The notes below the pieces were generated by a model. It had not been told where the DNA came from. It ran no database searches and saw only the letters and a program-made list of their open reading frames with translations. The position numbers and the translations under genes are program-made. From Mucilaginibacter phyllosphaerae (GTDB lineage: Bacteria > Bacteroidota > Bacteroidia > Sphingobacteriales > Sphingobacteriaceae), in NCBI RefSeq assembly GCF_004378255.1, contig NZ_SNQG01000003.1:186001-250000 (forward strand): a DNA stretch of 64,000 nucleotides. The letters are read 5' to 3'. Positions 1 to 9,834 of this stretch are shown here, piece by piece. Within the stretch, counting starts at the first letter, position 1, and the number at the start of each line of letters is the position of its first letter.

Positions 1-2371
1 GCGAAAAGCCTATATTGTTGGTATAATTAACCTGCCCGCCAAATATTATGGTGTATTTACGTTCGCTCCATGGTTTCGAGTACATAAAATTTGCCCCTGC
101 GGTGTAATAGCCATCGGTATTTAAATATTTAATCAGGTTGGTGTTTTGCAGGTTTTTCAGATCCGGATTTTGTGCCAGCGTAGCATCTGTAAACCTGGTT
201 GGATAAGTAACGATGTTCTGAACGATTTTATTTGACGTTTGCGAGTAGTTTAAACCGATCAGAAAAATGTTACCTGTTTGAAAGCTGAACATATTATAAC
301 GTGCCGACAGGTTGTTGGTAAATTCGGGCTTTAAATTGGGGTTACCCTGTACCGGGTATAAGGCATTAGAAAAATCAATAACGGGCTGTAGCTGGTTAAA
401 TGACGGCTGGTTGCTTTGCCCGTTATAATTAAAGCGCAAAGACTGGCTCCGGCTGAAGTTATAATTAAAGCTGGCTGCAGGTATTACATTAAATGTAGAT
501 ACGCTGGTAGATACGTTATTTAACAGGTTGGTTCCGTTAAGTGATGCGGGTTGTGCGCCAACGCCTAAGGTTAAATTGTATTTCTTTTCGATGATACGGT
601 AATTAAGGCCAAAGCGGTTGGTTGTAAAAGTGTATTTATAATTGTTGCTTAATAAATCGTATTTATAATAAAAATCGGGGTTGGATTCAAACAGTACATC
701 GGTTTCTTTATCGCTGGTGTTATAATTATGGTTAAAGGCATAATTAAATTCCAAGAAAGACACCTTGCCTATGGGTTCCTGGTAGGACAGGTTTAGGCCA
801 TAAGTATTAGTGCGGCCATCGGTATAAATTACCTGGTTTAGCGGCGCCGTTGGGGTGCCGGCAGTATATTTATATATCGGGTTATCATACTGGTTGTTTA
901 TGCCAATGTTAGCGTTAAACCCGATATTTAAATTACGTTTACTGTGTTTAAAACGATGATTGTAAAAGCCCGTAACCCCATAGCTTGGAGATGATGTAGT
1001 GCTTACCGAATTTGAAGTGTACGCCAGGTTGGTAACACTATTTCTGGCCGATGTTACATCATCCACGCTGCTTACATTACTGCCCGAATAGTTGAAGGTG
1101 GGGGTAGCCTTTAAATAGTTTAAGGTATCCGGCTTCCATTCCAGGTTAAAGCTGAAGCGGTGATTGGTAGGGTTATTGGTTTCGCGGCTTAACTGGTTGC
1201 TTGTATTGGTTGATGTTACTGTTTGGCCAGCCGCATTCTGAACAGAAACGGTATTGGTTTGTAACGAGGATGAGTTGGTAAATATCGTGTTGTCTGTAAA
1301 GCTGTAGGTACCGTAAACGGATAAAGTTTTACCCCACTGATCGGCATAGTTAACGCCTATAGACCGCGCGTTGGTTATCCCGTTGGCATTGGTTGTAGAG
1401 CCGCTGCCGCTGCCACGCAGGGCATTGCCCCGGCCACCGCCGCCACCGCCTCCAAAACCGCCGCCGCCTGTTGCTCCCCCGGTTGGCGAGCCATAAGTAA
1501 AGGTATTAACATTGGTGTTATTGATGTTGCCTAAAACAGAGATTTGCTGGTTGTTGTTGAATTTAAAGAACCTTAGCAGGCCAATGTAGCGGTTATCATT
1601 AGTAACGCCGGGGTTTTTAGGCAGCAGGTCGGAGCCATCGCCGGCTGTTGCCTGGCCATAATAGCCATAGTTTTTATCCTTGCGTATGGTAAAGTTTAAG
1701 ATCTTGTTCGGCTCGCCTGTTTTAATGCCGGTAAGGTTTGCCTGATCGCCATAATCGTCAATGATCTGTACGCTTTCTATAACGTCTGCAGGCAAATTTT
1801 TAGTGGCGCTTTGTACGTCGCCCCCAAAAAAGTCTTTACCATTTACGCGAACTTTGGTTATTTGCTTTCCCTGCGAGCTCACGGTGCCGTCTGTTGCTAC
1901 ATCAACTCCCGGTATTTTTTTAAGCACATCTTCAATTGGTGCATCCTGCCGAACCTTGTAGGCAGACACGCTGTATTGTACGGTATCTTCTTTAAAAACG
2001 ATGGGGTTAACACCAACAATGGTTACCTGGCCAAGCTGTTTTGTTGCCGATTTAAGCACAATAGGATCAAGCACAACCGCTTTGCCATCTGCCGGCAGGG
2101 TATAATGTTTTATCAGCCCTTCATAACCTATCGAACTTATTGTAAGGGTTATTTTTGTGCCCTTTACCGATGGAAATGAGAATTTACCATTAACATCTGC
2201 AATAGAAATTGTACTGTCTCCCAGATCTGTACGCAGTTTAATATTACTGCCGGGTAACGATAGCCGGGTAGAATCGATAACAGTACCGCTTATTTGCCGG
2301 GCGGTTTGTGCATTACCGCGTGTAATGCCTAAGCATATCATTGCCAATATTAAATAAAGGTATTTCATCAT
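1..2371 (-). CDS. Outer-membrane beta-barrel receptor (TonB-dependent type), 3' end cut by window
   Basis: About 790 residues are visible, reading leftwards from a double ATG at 2371/2368; the stop lies outside the window. The protein starts with a Sec signal peptide (MMKYLYLILAMICLG, cleavage near NAQ), then a carboxypeptidase-regulatory-like domain (roughly residues 25-110), a plug-like part (IEDVLKKIPGVDV, then QGKQITKVRVNGKDF) and a long Asn/Tyr/Ser-rich barrel. This is the layout of Bacteroidota 'outer membrane beta-barrel family' proteins, which resemble TonB receptors but are not SusC. No SusD partner is adjacent in the visible part. A glycine-rich stretch near residues 300-315 is probably an extracellular loop. 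The substrate cannot be told. Confidence 0.85.
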   Translation of the reverse strand, partial: MMKYLYLILAMICLGITRGNAQTARQISGTVIDSTRLSLPGSNIKLRTDLGDSTISIADVNGKFSFPSVKGTKITLTISSIGYEGLIKHYTLPADGKAVVLDPIVLKSATKQLGQVTIVGVNPIVFKEDTVQYSVSAYKVRQDAPIEDVLKKIPGVDVATDGTVSSQGKQITKVRVNGKDFFGGDVQSATKNLPADVIESVQIIDDYGDQANLTGIKTGEPNKILNFTIRKDKNYGYYGQATAGDGSDLLPKNPGVTNDNRYIGLLRFFKFNNNQQISVLGNINNTNVNTFTYGSPTGGATGGGGFGGGGGGGRGNALRGSGSGSTTNANGITNARSIGVNYADQWGKTLSVYGTYSFTDNTIFTNSSSLQTNTVSVQNAAGQTVTSTNTSNQLSRETNNPTNHRFSFNLEWKPDTLNYLKATPTFNYSGSNVSSVDDVTSARNSVTNLAYTSNSVSTTSSPSYGVTGFYNHRFKHSKRNLNIGFNANIGINNQYDNPIYKYTAGTPTAPLNQVIYTDGRTNTYGLNLSYQEPIGKVSFLEFNYAFNHNYNTSDKETDVLFESNPDFYYKYDLLSNNYKYTFTTNRFGLNYRIIEKKYNLTLGVGAQPASLNGTNLLNNVSTSVSTFNVIPAASFNYNFSRSQSLRFNYNGQSNQPSFNQLQPVIDFSNALYPVQGNPNLKPEFTNNLSARYNMFSFQTGNIFLIGLNYSQTSNKIVQNIVTYPTRFTDATLAQNPDLKNLQNTNLIKYLNTDGYYTAGANFMYSKPWSERKYTIIFGGQVNYTNNIGFS

Positions 2372-2515
2372 ATTTTTTTAAATGCAGGGGTGTCATATAT
2401 GCCCTTATAGACACATTTAGAATACAAATGTTCACTTAATTCGCTTTAAATATTTAATAATCATACTATTGTTACATTTTTAATATCGGCACCATAAAAT
2501 TGTTACATATAACAC

Positions 2516-2545
2516 AAAAAGGCCCCGCAATTGCGAGGCCTTTGA
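2516..2545 (-). terminator. Intrinsic terminator after the collagen-like gene
   Basis: On the minus strand GGCCTCGCAATTGCGGGGCC forms a stem with one U-G pair, followed by TTTTTG. It lies about 50 bases past the stop of the collagen-like lipoprotein gene at 2593. Confidence 0.7.
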
Positions 2546-2592
2546 AGTGATTTTTGAAATAAGCTGTACAATTAACGTGCAGCTATTTAAGG

Positions 2593-3603
2593 TTATCTTA
2601 AAGTATTTACTACCTGGTTGTAGTTTTTAAGATTTAAACCAGGATGTGTAACAGATAAGGTAGATATAGATGTGCCCGGCACAACCACTACCCTAAAATC
2701 TAACCCGTCTCCGCTAAAGTTTGCTTTAATATCAATATAGCCTACACCGTAGCTTGATATGCTTAACGTGCGGTCTGCTTCAGCATAAGGGAGAGCATAA
2801 TAACCAGTAGTTGAGCCTGTAACCCTAAAATAAACCAATATCAAACCTTTATCAACAATATCCTGTGTAATTGCAGGGATAGAAAGGCGGGTAAAACCGG
2901 TTAACGTTACCGATTTATTGGTAAGTAAAAAGTTTTGCACTTGGGCATTACCGTCTTTACCGGCTGCGCCGGTGGCACCCGTTGCGCCGGTAGCACCAGC
3001 CGGGCCTGCCGGGCCTTGTGGCCCTTGTGCGCCAGTAGCACCTGTTGCGCCGATAGCACCTACTGCACCAGTAGCTCCAACAGCACCGGTGGCGCCTGTT
3101 GCACCTACTGCGCCTGTAGCGCCGGTATCACCTTTTGCTCCTGCAGGGCCTTGTGGTCCGGCTACACCAGCAGCACCTGTTGCTCCCACTGCGCCTGTTG
3201 CACCGGTAGCGCCTGTTGCACCAATAGCTCCTGCAGGGCCTTGTGGGCCTGCAGCGCCAACAGCACCGGTAGCGCCTGTTGCACCAATAGCTCCTGCAGG
3301 GCCTTGTGGGCCTGCAGCACCCACAGCGCCAGTAGCGCCTGTGTCACCTTTTGGTCCTGCGGGTCCCTGTGGTCCGGTAGCACCTGTAGCACCCGTTGCT
3401 CCGGTAGCGCCTGTTGCACCAACCGGGCCGCCTGCAGGGCCAGCGGGTCCTTGTGGTCCGGTAGCACCTGTTGCGCCGGTAGCTCCGGTTTCACCTTGTT
3501 CGCCCTGTACTCCCTGCGGGCCTGGCGTTGTAGATTTTTTACATGCACCAAAGCTTAAAAAACTAAGCGCTATAGCAGCTAAAATAAGTCTGTGTTTTTT
3601 CAT
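2593..3603 (-). CDS. Collagen-like (Gly-X-Y repeat) lipoprotein
   Basis: 336 residues from the ATG at 3603. That start is preferred over an in-frame ATG at 3657 because it places a clean lipoprotein signal at the N-terminus ([21 protein letters not shown], acylated Cys21). Residues ~28-218 are uninterrupted Gly-X-Y triplets built from [13 protein letters not shown] and GAVGATG units, then a ~118-residue globular C-terminal region of unknown fold. Triplets of this kind form collagen-type triple helices in bacterial surface proteins; the C-terminal part may act as trimerisation or head domain (inference). The coding DNA is repetitive: a block of about 55-60 bases occurs nearly unchanged twice around 3200-3320, so copy number could vary. 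It is monocistronic, with a terminator behind it. Confidence 0.85.
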   Translation of the reverse strand: MKKHRLILAAIALSFLSFGACKKSTTPGPQGVQGEQGETGATGATGATGPQGPAGPAGGPVGATGATGATGATGATGPQGPAGPKGDTGATGAVGAAGPQGPAGAIGATGATGAVGAAGPQGPAGAIGATGATGATGAVGATGAAGVAGPQGPAGAKGDTGATGAVGATGATGAVGATGAVGAIGATGATGAQGPQGPAGPAGATGATGATGAAGKDGNAQVQNFLLTNKSVTLTGFTRLSIPAITQDIVDKGLILVYFRVTGSTTGYYALPYAEADRTLSISSYGVGYIDIKANFSGDGLDFRVVVVPGTSISTLSVTHPGLNLKNYNQVVNTLR

Positions 3604-3711
3604 ATATGTTTTTGTGAGTGTTAGGTCTTGTACGGAGTTATTAACATTTGGTTTCAAAAAAAACAGGGTGTGGAATAAAATCTTTTTTTATTCAAAATAA
3701 TGTGTTATGTA

Positions 3712-3746
3712 TTGACCGGTAAATTTTACAAATGTTGATAAGTTTG
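3712..3746 (+). promoter_or_regulatory. Possible -7 promoter box for the small 3807 gene
   Basis: TAAGTTTG at 3739-3746 fits the Bacteroidota -7 consensus TAnnTTTG. The nearest TTG (3712-3714) is 24 bases upstream, slightly too far, so the -33 element is doubtful. Confidence 0.35.
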
Positions 3747-3806
3747 TTTGGTGAACAATAACTTTTAACCACAGGCTTTCGTTATACCTAAAAAAATGTT
3801 TAACCT

Positions 3807-4079
3807 ATGGATAAGTTTAAAGGGTCTTTGCACAACAAGGTGCATCATTGGATCGATGCGATAGGCTTTAGGCTTAATACATCACAAATAAGCGGTAAAA
3901 ACAAAGTTACCACCAACCATTATTTTTTTGAAACCTTTAATTTTTTTGAGAAATGGAATGGTAATGAGCCGGCGAAAGCAAAATTTTTATGCTTTGACAC
4001 CTATGGAGAAAAAGTAAGTGTAAAAACTTTGCTGGATCTGCAAACGGCTTTTTTTGAAAATATAAGTCAGCTTAAATAA
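3807..4079 (+). CDS. Small hypothetical protein, 90 aa
   Basis: I do not recognise this protein. It is soluble, with no signal peptide or membrane segment, and rich in Lys, Phe and His (HHWIDAIGF, HYFFETFNFFEKW). It is supported as a real gene by a -7 promoter box about 60 bases upstream, by the absence of a competing reading frame on the other strand, and by a strong terminator starting 7 bases after its stop. It stands alone between two minus-strand genes. No clear ribosome binding site is seen, which is usual here. Function unknown. Confidence 0.6.
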   Translation: MDKFKGSLHNKVHHWIDAIGFRLNTSQISGKNKVTTNHYFFETFNFFEKWNGNEPAKAKFLCFDTYGEKVSVKTLLDLQTAFFENISQLK

Positions 4080-4085
4080 CATTAC

Positions 4086-4120
4086 AGCAAAGCCCTCCTA
4101 AATACGAGGGCTTTGCTGTT
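4086..4120. terminator. Bidirectional intrinsic terminator
   Basis: A perfect 12-bp stem (AGCAAAGCCCTC with GAGGGCTTTGCT, loop of 8) stands between two convergent genes, the small plus-strand gene ending at 4079 and the minus-strand protease ending at 4136. It can serve both. Confidence 0.85.
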
Positions 4121-4135
4121 TAAAATGCGGGCAGC

Positions 4136-6754
4136 TTAAAAAGTTGTTGCCGGCCAGCAACCATTGTTTTGTTGCATTGTGCCATCTGTAAAGCGGCCGA
4201 CAGGGCTGCCGGAGTTGATATTAACTACAGGGCGGGTTGGGTATAATGCCTCTTTGATGCGCAGGCGTAAATCTGTATAGTGGGCGCTTGTTAAGGCATC
4301 ACCGCCTTTTGGCAGGCTGGTGGTTATTTTAGCAAGCTCGGCACGCACCATCGGCCTGATATCAGATAAAGCAATATTAATAGGCGTTAACCCCATATTT
4401 GCTAATTGTGCAGCGGTAGCACCAGGGAAACTAAAGCTGGCATCTTCATTCAGCAAGCTCTTTAACCTGTCAATATACCCGCGTTGCAGGTTGCGTTTAA
4501 ATTCATCAGGAACGCCGGACGCAAATATGCCCGAGCGCAGATCTGTAAATAATTCGGTAACGGTGTAGGCTTTGGCGCCATTTTTAGATTGATTATCAAA
4601 CATTCTGGCCAGGCGCGATGCATTTAAAACATTTGCTACAGCATTAACCTGCACGGCTTTTATCCGGCTAATCACCACACCATTATCAAACTTGCTTAAT
4701 TCATCGGCATTAATGAGCCATTTAGGGGTTGTAAATACCTGCTGATTTAAAAAGGTAACAGCATCGTGCTGTAAATTTTTGCCGATAAAGCTATACACCG
4801 CCCCTTTCTGATCATAGGTTTTAAAGTTTTCACTCATGCCACCTATATTCATGGTTACGTGGCCTATGTAGCGATTATACTGGCCTATTACTTCGTTATA
4901 TAAGGTTACCAGGTCATCATATTCCTCCCCTTTCTGAAAGGTCCATTTTTCAATATTTGGCAAGATCCTTTTCAGGTTGGCAATACCATAAGTGCTTGCT
5001 TTCATGGCATTATCGCCCAGGTCTTCATTTTGGAGGCGCGGATCAATGGATGTGCCCTGCCTGCCGTAGTAGTACAGCGGGTTGCCGGCGCGTTCTTTGG
5101 TCCAAACATCTAACATTTCTTTTTCCTGCTGTGCGGTTTTCTTACCGGGGAAATAGCTATAGCCCCATTTAACCGACCAAAGATCATACTCACCGATTTG
5201 CGGATAAAGGTGTGTAACGCCATCGCCCGGCTGGGCAATATAATTAAAGCGGGCATAGTCCATAATAGATGGCGCGGTGCCGTGTTTATCGGTAAATGAT
5301 TTGGAACGCAAAGAGTCTACCGGGTAGGCGTAGCTTGACCCAAAGTTATGCGGCAGGCCCAGGGTGTGGCCAATTTCATGAGATGATACAAAACGGATCA
5401 GCTCGCCCATTTGCGCATCGGTAAATTTAGCCATGCGCACATGGGGGTTAACTGCAGCCGTTTGTATAAAAAACCAGTTCCGTAAAAGCATCATTACGTT
5501 GTGGTACCAGCCAACATGGCTTTCCAATATCTCGCCTGTGCGCGGGTCTGATATGTGTGGGCCATAGGCATTCTGCACATCCGATGCAAAGTATCTTACC
5601 ACACTATAGCGCGCATCTTCTGTACTAAACTCCGGGTCTTGCTTTGCCGTTGGGGCTTCTTTACCAACAATGGCATTTTTAAAACCTGCGGCTTCAAATG
5701 CCTTATTCCAATCGTTGATGCCGGCAATAAGATATGGCACCCATTTTTTTGGGGTTGCGGGGTCTATATAATAAACAATTTGCTTCTTGGGTTCCACCAG
5801 TTCGCCGCGGGCGTATGCCGCTTCGTCTTTAGGCTCCAGTTTCCAGCGATGAATATAAGCGGTGGCTTCTGCCTTTTGCGCGCCTGTGCCATAATCTGTT
5901 TGTTGCTGGCCGAAATAACCAACGCGGTCGTCATTTAAACGTGCTTTCATCGGTGTTTTTGGCAGTAACAGCATCGATGTATTCAGTTCAAAGGTTAATG
6001 CGCCGTTGGTGTTGTCTGTAGGTGATTCTGATGCACGATAGGTTTTAAGCGTGCGTGTCTCGATATTTATCGGGAAACTTTTTACTGTATCTATGTATGA
6101 CCGGCCGTTATCCAGGCCGGTTATTTTGTACATTTTTTTGATATTATCGGGCAGGCCTATGGCGGCTAAATCGCCATTGTAAAGGTCGGTAACATCAACC
6201 AAAACTCCCGTTGTATCTTTGTTGTAGGCCTTAACATCAAATGAAGCCAATATGGCATCCAGGTTTGAGTTTTTAACCGACTGGTACATATCGCTGGTGC
6301 TATCGGCCTTTACCGAATAGCTTGGCACCCGGATGAATACCTGCTTATCATGACGCTCCCACTTCCAAACCTGGTTGTTAACCTCTTCGCCGCCGTATTG
6401 CTGGCCAAAAGATTTTAGCCCCGCCGGGGTTTTAACAAAACGGGTAACCACCAGCATTTCGCGGCTAATTAAGCTATCGGGTATTTCAAAGTAATATTTA
6501 CCGTCTATTTTGTAAGTATTAAAAAGGCCGGTGTCTGCTTTGGTTTTGCCAACAAGGTCACTAAATTTTTTGATGCCCTCTTTTTTACCGGCACCGATGG
6601 TTGCAACAGCAGTAGAGCCTCCTTGTGTAGTGGTTGTTTTAAGCGTAAGGGTACGGTCGGCCGTGGTTTTTTTGGTAGCGCAAGAACTTGCCATGGCTGC
6701 AATGGCAATAGCCGCTACGCCCAGGTAGGTGTTTACCCGCAGAGTTTTATTCAT
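4136..6754 (-). CDS. Zinc-dependent metalloprotease lipoprotein (DUF5117/DUF5118/DUF4953 family)
   Basis: 872 residues. The N-terminus carries a lipoprotein signal (MNKTLRVNTYLGVAAIAIAAMASSC), so it is likely anchored in the outer or inner membrane facing the periplasm or surface. The catalytic site is a full metzincin motif HEIGHTLGLPH (His459, Glu460, His463, His469), followed by a Met-turn SIMDYARFNY. The flanks match the DUF5118 and DUF5117 regions before and the DUF4953 region after the catalytic core seen in Bacteroidota proteases of about this size. Substrate unknown. The gene appears to be transcribed alone: its start is ~90 bases from the stop of the retropepsin-like gene upstream, and the terminator at 4086-4120 lies after its stop. 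Confidence 0.9.
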   Translation of the reverse strand: MNKTLRVNTYLGVAAIAIAAMASSCATKKTTADRTLTLKTTTTQGGSTAVATIGAGKKEGIKKFSDLVGKTKADTGLFNTYKIDGKYYFEIPDSLISREMLVVTRFVKTPAGLKSFGQQYGGEEVNNQVWKWERHDKQVFIRVPSYSVKADSTSDMYQSVKNSNLDAILASFDVKAYNKDTTGVLVDVTDLYNGDLAAIGLPDNIKKMYKITGLDNGRSYIDTVKSFPINIETRTLKTYRASESPTDNTNGALTFELNTSMLLLPKTPMKARLNDDRVGYFGQQQTDYGTGAQKAEATAYIHRWKLEPKDEAAYARGELVEPKKQIVYYIDPATPKKWVPYLIAGINDWNKAFEAAGFKNAIVGKEAPTAKQDPEFSTEDARYSVVRYFASDVQNAYGPHISDPRTGEILESHVGWYHNVMMLLRNWFFIQTAAVNPHVRMAKFTDAQMGELIRFVSSHEIGHTLGLPHNFGSSYAYPVDSLRSKSFTDKHGTAPSIMDYARFNYIAQPGDGVTHLYPQIGEYDLWSVKWGYSYFPGKKTAQQEKEMLDVWTKERAGNPLYYYGRQGTSIDPRLQNEDLGDNAMKASTYGIANLKRILPNIEKWTFQKGEEYDDLVTLYNEVIGQYNRYIGHVTMNIGGMSENFKTYDQKGAVYSFIGKNLQHDAVTFLNQQVFTTPKWLINADELSKFDNGVVISRIKAVQVNAVANVLNASRLARMFDNQSKNGAKAYTVTELFTDLRSGIFASGVPDEFKRNLQRGYIDRLKSLLNEDASFSFPGATAAQLANMGLTPINIALSDIRPMVRAELAKITTSLPKGGDALTSAHYTDLRLRIKEALYPTRPVVNINSGSPVGRFTDGTMQQNNGCWPATTF

Positions 6755-6842
6755 TTGTTTTAATTAAAATTAGTAAAGGCTAAAAATATCGAATATATTT
6801 TTGAGTTAGCAAACGAAACAATTTAGTTACGAATAAACAGGG

Positions 6843-8081
6843 TTAAATGCGTTGTTTTAAAGTCATGATCACCCTGTCGTACTTTTTATCATGATAGATT
6901 TCGAGCAGCAGGCTGCGTTCGGTGGTTTTAAAGTAGGCGTCAATTTCTTCGAGGCTCATTTTTGATACCGGTTTAAAGTTTATAGAGGTTATTTCATCAT
7001 CTTTTATCAGCCCGATAATGTCTGCCGGCGACCCCGGCTCAACGCGGCCGATTATTAAATGATTAAGGTTTTCGCCGGCTGTATAATATTCCATACCGCT
7101 CATATCATGCTCAAATGGGGCATTAAAGCGCTCGTTTGCTTTTAAGTACATTAGGTTGTTGGTGTAATCAAATATCACGTTAAACCGTTTTAAAATACCC
7201 AGGCCAATATTACCATCGCGCTTTACCGAATAGTTGCGTTTTATATAGTCAATATCCGGAAAAGAGGTGATAACTTTTTTTATTTTATACTTGCCCATTT
7301 CAATAGCGGCCATACGGCCTACATAGCCTGTAATGGGGCCATTAAGCGCAACGCCAAGGTTTGCCTTAACGGTTTTTTTGGGTAAGGCATTGTTTTGGGG
7401 CAAGTTTTCCAGCGAAAGGGGGTGCCCGGCGCCAAGGTCAATGATGAATTTGTTTGAAATACGATTACCATCCGGAAACGTAATCATAGCGTTCATGTAC
7501 GGCTTTTGTTCTTCTATGGTGATAGGGATCTTTTGGCTGCGCTTAAAAGGCTTAAGGTGTTTGGGGCTGCAAACGGTTATAGTGCTATCGGTGAAGTTGA
7601 TTTTAACAGCCAGATTGTTAAAAAACTCGTAACCTAAAAGGCCGTGCACCGGCATCCCTACGTAGCCCGACAGGTTAAAATAATCGGTTTTTAAAACAGC
7701 TGCTGATATATTACTGCTTAAAAGGCCCGGTATGTGTACGTTTAAATGCGGTGTTACAAAAGCCTCGAATGAATCGCTTTCGCCAAGCCCTGCCAGTTTA
7801 ATAGTTCGGGGGTTTACTACGTTGATAGAATCTATCAGCTTAGGCTCTGTTATTACCATAAGGCCTACCCCGGTATCTAAAATAAAGTTATAAGGCCCGC
7901 GGTTATTGATGTTGAGTTTAATCATCATCATATTACGCACAATCTTAAACGGGATATCTACATTGCGGCGGCCGCTGTCTACTTCAAAAAATTGCGCATT
8001 CGCCGATAAAAAAAGGCAATGAACTATGACTGTAAGCCATATGTGTTTAAACTTAGGATATTTATATCTACCGGCTAACAC
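6843..8081 (-). CDS. Retropepsin-like aspartic protease with C-terminal PDZ domain
   Basis: 412 residues. A hydrophobic segment ending in SANAQ (residues ~13-30) acts as signal peptide; the charged leader before it is a little long, so the true start could be slightly downstream. Two aspartyl-protease halves are visible: FILDTGVG (Asp69) and FIIDLGAG (around residue 217), the second with Leu in place of Thr, which is common in single-chain bacterial members. A PDZ domain covers roughly residues 340-405 (VEPGSPADIIGLIKDDEI). Periplasmic peptide cleavage is expected from the family; the substrate is unknown. It follows the BrkB-type gene on the same strand with an 86-base gap and may be co-transcribed with it. 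Confidence 0.85.
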   Translation of the reverse strand: MLAGRYKYPKFKHIWLTVIVHCLFLSANAQFFEVDSGRRNVDIPFKIVRNMMMIKLNINNRGPYNFILDTGVGLMVITEPKLIDSINVVNPRTIKLAGLGESDSFEAFVTPHLNVHIPGLLSSNISAAVLKTDYFNLSGYVGMPVHGLLGYEFFNNLAVKINFTDSTITVCSPKHLKPFKRSQKIPITIEEQKPYMNAMITFPDGNRISNKFIIDLGAGHPLSLENLPQNNALPKKTVKANLGVALNGPITGYVGRMAAIEMGKYKIKKVITSFPDIDYIKRNYSVKRDGNIGLGILKRFNVIFDYTNNLMYLKANERFNAPFEHDMSGMEYYTAGENLNHLIIGRVEPGSPADIIGLIKDDEITSINFKPVSKMSLEEIDAYFKTTERSLLLEIYHDKKYDRVIMTLKQRI

Positions 8082-8167
8082 CTGGTTGTAATTGGAGTTT
8101 AAATCTACGTTATTATTTTATAAAAATAACAGAAGAGTTTATCCTCCAATTCAAGATCTTGGGGCTG

Positions 8168-9172
8168 TTAGCAGCCCTCGGGCTTTTTGCCATCTTCATC
8201 GGGGTCGCACCGTAAATTACCCTGTAGCTCGGGGTTTTGCGGCGGCAGTTTGGTTACGGTGCGCTCAACCTCGGTTTGCTGCACATGCACGGCATATTCT
8301 GCAGGTTCTATGTGGCTGCCTATGGCTTCGGCATATACCTGTGTAAACTCTGCCCCGATATACAGAATGGCTGATGTATAGTAGATCCAAACCAATATTA
8401 CAATGAGCGAGCCTGCCGCACCATATGTAGAACCCTGTGCGGTATATTGAATGTATAAGCTGATGATATATTGCCCTATCATAAAAAGTACCGCGGTGAA
8501 CATAGCGCCCGAGCGTACATCTTTCCACCTGATCTTAACGTCTGGCAAGAACTTAAAAATGATCCCAAACAGGACTGAAATGACCGTAAAAGACACAAAA
8601 AGATTAATACCCTGAATAAGGTATTTGGTAACGCTTGGAACGAAACGGATGATCTGATCATTTAAAGCGTTAATAAATAAATTAACCGCTAACGATACCA
8701 GCAGTAAAAAACCTAAGCTTAAAATAAGCGAAAAGGATAGAAACCTGTTTTGAAGCATTTTTACCCAGCCCCGTTTAGGCTTGGCCTTTACCCGCCATAT
8801 GGTATTCAGCGAATCTTGCATTTCAATAAAAATACTGCTGGCACCCACCAGCAAAGTAACAATTGATATTACTACGGCTAAACCCGTTTTACCCGAAAAT
8901 TCCAGACTTTTTAGCATCTCCTGGATCTGTTCGGCAGCCTTTGAGCCTACATAATGTTCAATCTCGGGGTATAAACGGCCTGTTGCGGCATCATGCCCAA
9001 GTATCAATCCGGTTACCGAAATTATTAATATTAATAATGGGGCAAGCGAAAAAACAGTATAATATGCTAATGATGCACTGAATTTTAATCCGTTGTCATC
9101 AGAAAAACCGCTGAACGTGGCCACCAATACCTTCCAGAATTGCTTTAAATATTCTTTGCTAAAAAACTTCAT
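8168..9172 (-). CDS. YihY/BrkB family inner-membrane protein
   Basis: 334 residues from the ATG at 9172 (an ATG at 9184 would add MIFD). About six hydrophobic segments are visible: PLLILIISVTGLILG, VVISIVTLLVGASSIF, FSLILSLGFLLLVSLAV, LFVSFTVISVLFGIIF, AMFTAVLFMIGQYIIS and LIVILVWIYYTSAILYIG. The family signatures SLAYYTVFSLAPLL and GAAGSLIVILVWIYYTS are clear. The C-terminal ~45 residues are polar and end in a Cys-containing tail. The family was once called ribonuclease BN in error; its real role is unsettled, with transport proposed. Confidence 0.9.
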   Translation of the reverse strand: MKFFSKEYLKQFWKVLVATFSGFSDDNGLKFSASLAYYTVFSLAPLLILIISVTGLILGHDAATGRLYPEIEHYVGSKAAEQIQEMLKSLEFSGKTGLAVVISIVTLLVGASSIFIEMQDSLNTIWRVKAKPKRGWVKMLQNRFLSFSLILSLGFLLLVSLAVNLFINALNDQIIRFVPSVTKYLIQGINLFVSFTVISVLFGIIFKFLPDVKIRWKDVRSGAMFTAVLFMIGQYIISLYIQYTAQGSTYGAAGSLIVILVWIYYTSAILYIGAEFTQVYAEAIGSHIEPAEYAVHVQQTEVERTVTKLPPQNPELQGNLRCDPDEDGKKPEGC

Positions 9173-9225
9173 ATCAAAAATCAAATATATTTGTTAGTAC
9201 CTTGTAGTTAAAAGCAGTTAACACC

Positions 9226-9834
9226 ATGAGAATTATAAAGATGCCCCCTAACTTTTTTAAGTTATTGTTTATTTGTTTTTTAATAAGCAATTTTAGTGCC
9301 TTAGCTCAAAAAACCAACATATACATTGTTAGGCATGCCGAAAAAGTGGTGTCGCTGCCGAAAGCAGACGACCCGGTTTTGAGCGAGGCCGGCACTAAAC
9401 GCGCCCAGGCTTTAGCTAAAGAACTAAAAGGCCAACACATTAAAGCTATATATATAACTAAATATAAACGCACTGGCTTAACCGCCCGGCCCCTGGCATA
9501 TAAAGCCAAAATATTACCACGTGTTTATGTTGATACCGCGCTTAAAGTGTTTGCCAAAACCATTATTAAAAATTTTAGGGGTGATAATGTTTTGATTGTT
9601 GGACACTCTAACACCATTATGAAGCTATTAGAGGCTTTTGGCGCCGATACCCCTTTTGCCGAACTGGACGAAGAGGATTACGATATGCTGTTTAAAGTAA
9701 CCATCAAAGAGAATGGGGATGTGCAGCTGGCCATTGATTATTATGGCGATAAACACCACACCAATGAAATACCCGAAAAATACCAGCCCGAAATAAACCA
9801 CCCCGAGGCTGTACGGCCGTTCACGAATTATTAA
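9226..9834 (+). CDS. Exported histidine phosphatase family protein
   Basis: 202 residues with a signal peptide (LLFICFLISNFSALAQ). The phosphoglycerate-mutase/SixA-type catalytic motif is IVRHAEK (Arg36-His37), and the second active-site histidine lies in LIVGHSNT. Members hydrolyse phosphate esters or phosphohistidine; the substrate here is unknown, and export suggests a periplasmic phosphatase. A start at the second Met (9241) is equally possible. It is divergent from the BrkB gene and convergent with ald, with a palindromic repeat between. Confidence 0.85.
   Translation: MRIIKMPPNFFKLLFICFLISNFSALAQKTNIYIVRHAEKVVSLPKADDPVLSEAGTKRAQALAKELKGQHIKAIYITKYKRTGLTARPLAYKAKILPRVYVDTALKVFAKTIIKNFRGDNVLIVGHSNTIMKLLEAFGADTPFAELDEEDYDMLFKVTIKENGDVQLAIDYYGDKHHTNEIPEKYQPEINHPEAVRPFTNY

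Noticed and set aside
1761-2357. Several short plus-strand frames at the left edge
   Set aside because: They are shadows of the minus-strand barrel receptor, whose signal peptide, regulatory domain and plug are clear in one continuous frame.
2918-3700. Long plus-strand frames opposite the collagen-like gene, Pro/Ala/Val-rich or Cys/Ser-rich
   Set aside because: They are antisense readings of the Gly-X-Y repeat; codon periodicity explains the open frames, and the minus-strand frame has a lipoprotein signal and terminator.
8082-8167. AATTGGAG/CTCCAATT inverted repeat between the BrkB and retropepsin genes
   Set aside because: Arms of only 8 bases with a 46-base interval and no T-run; probably chance.
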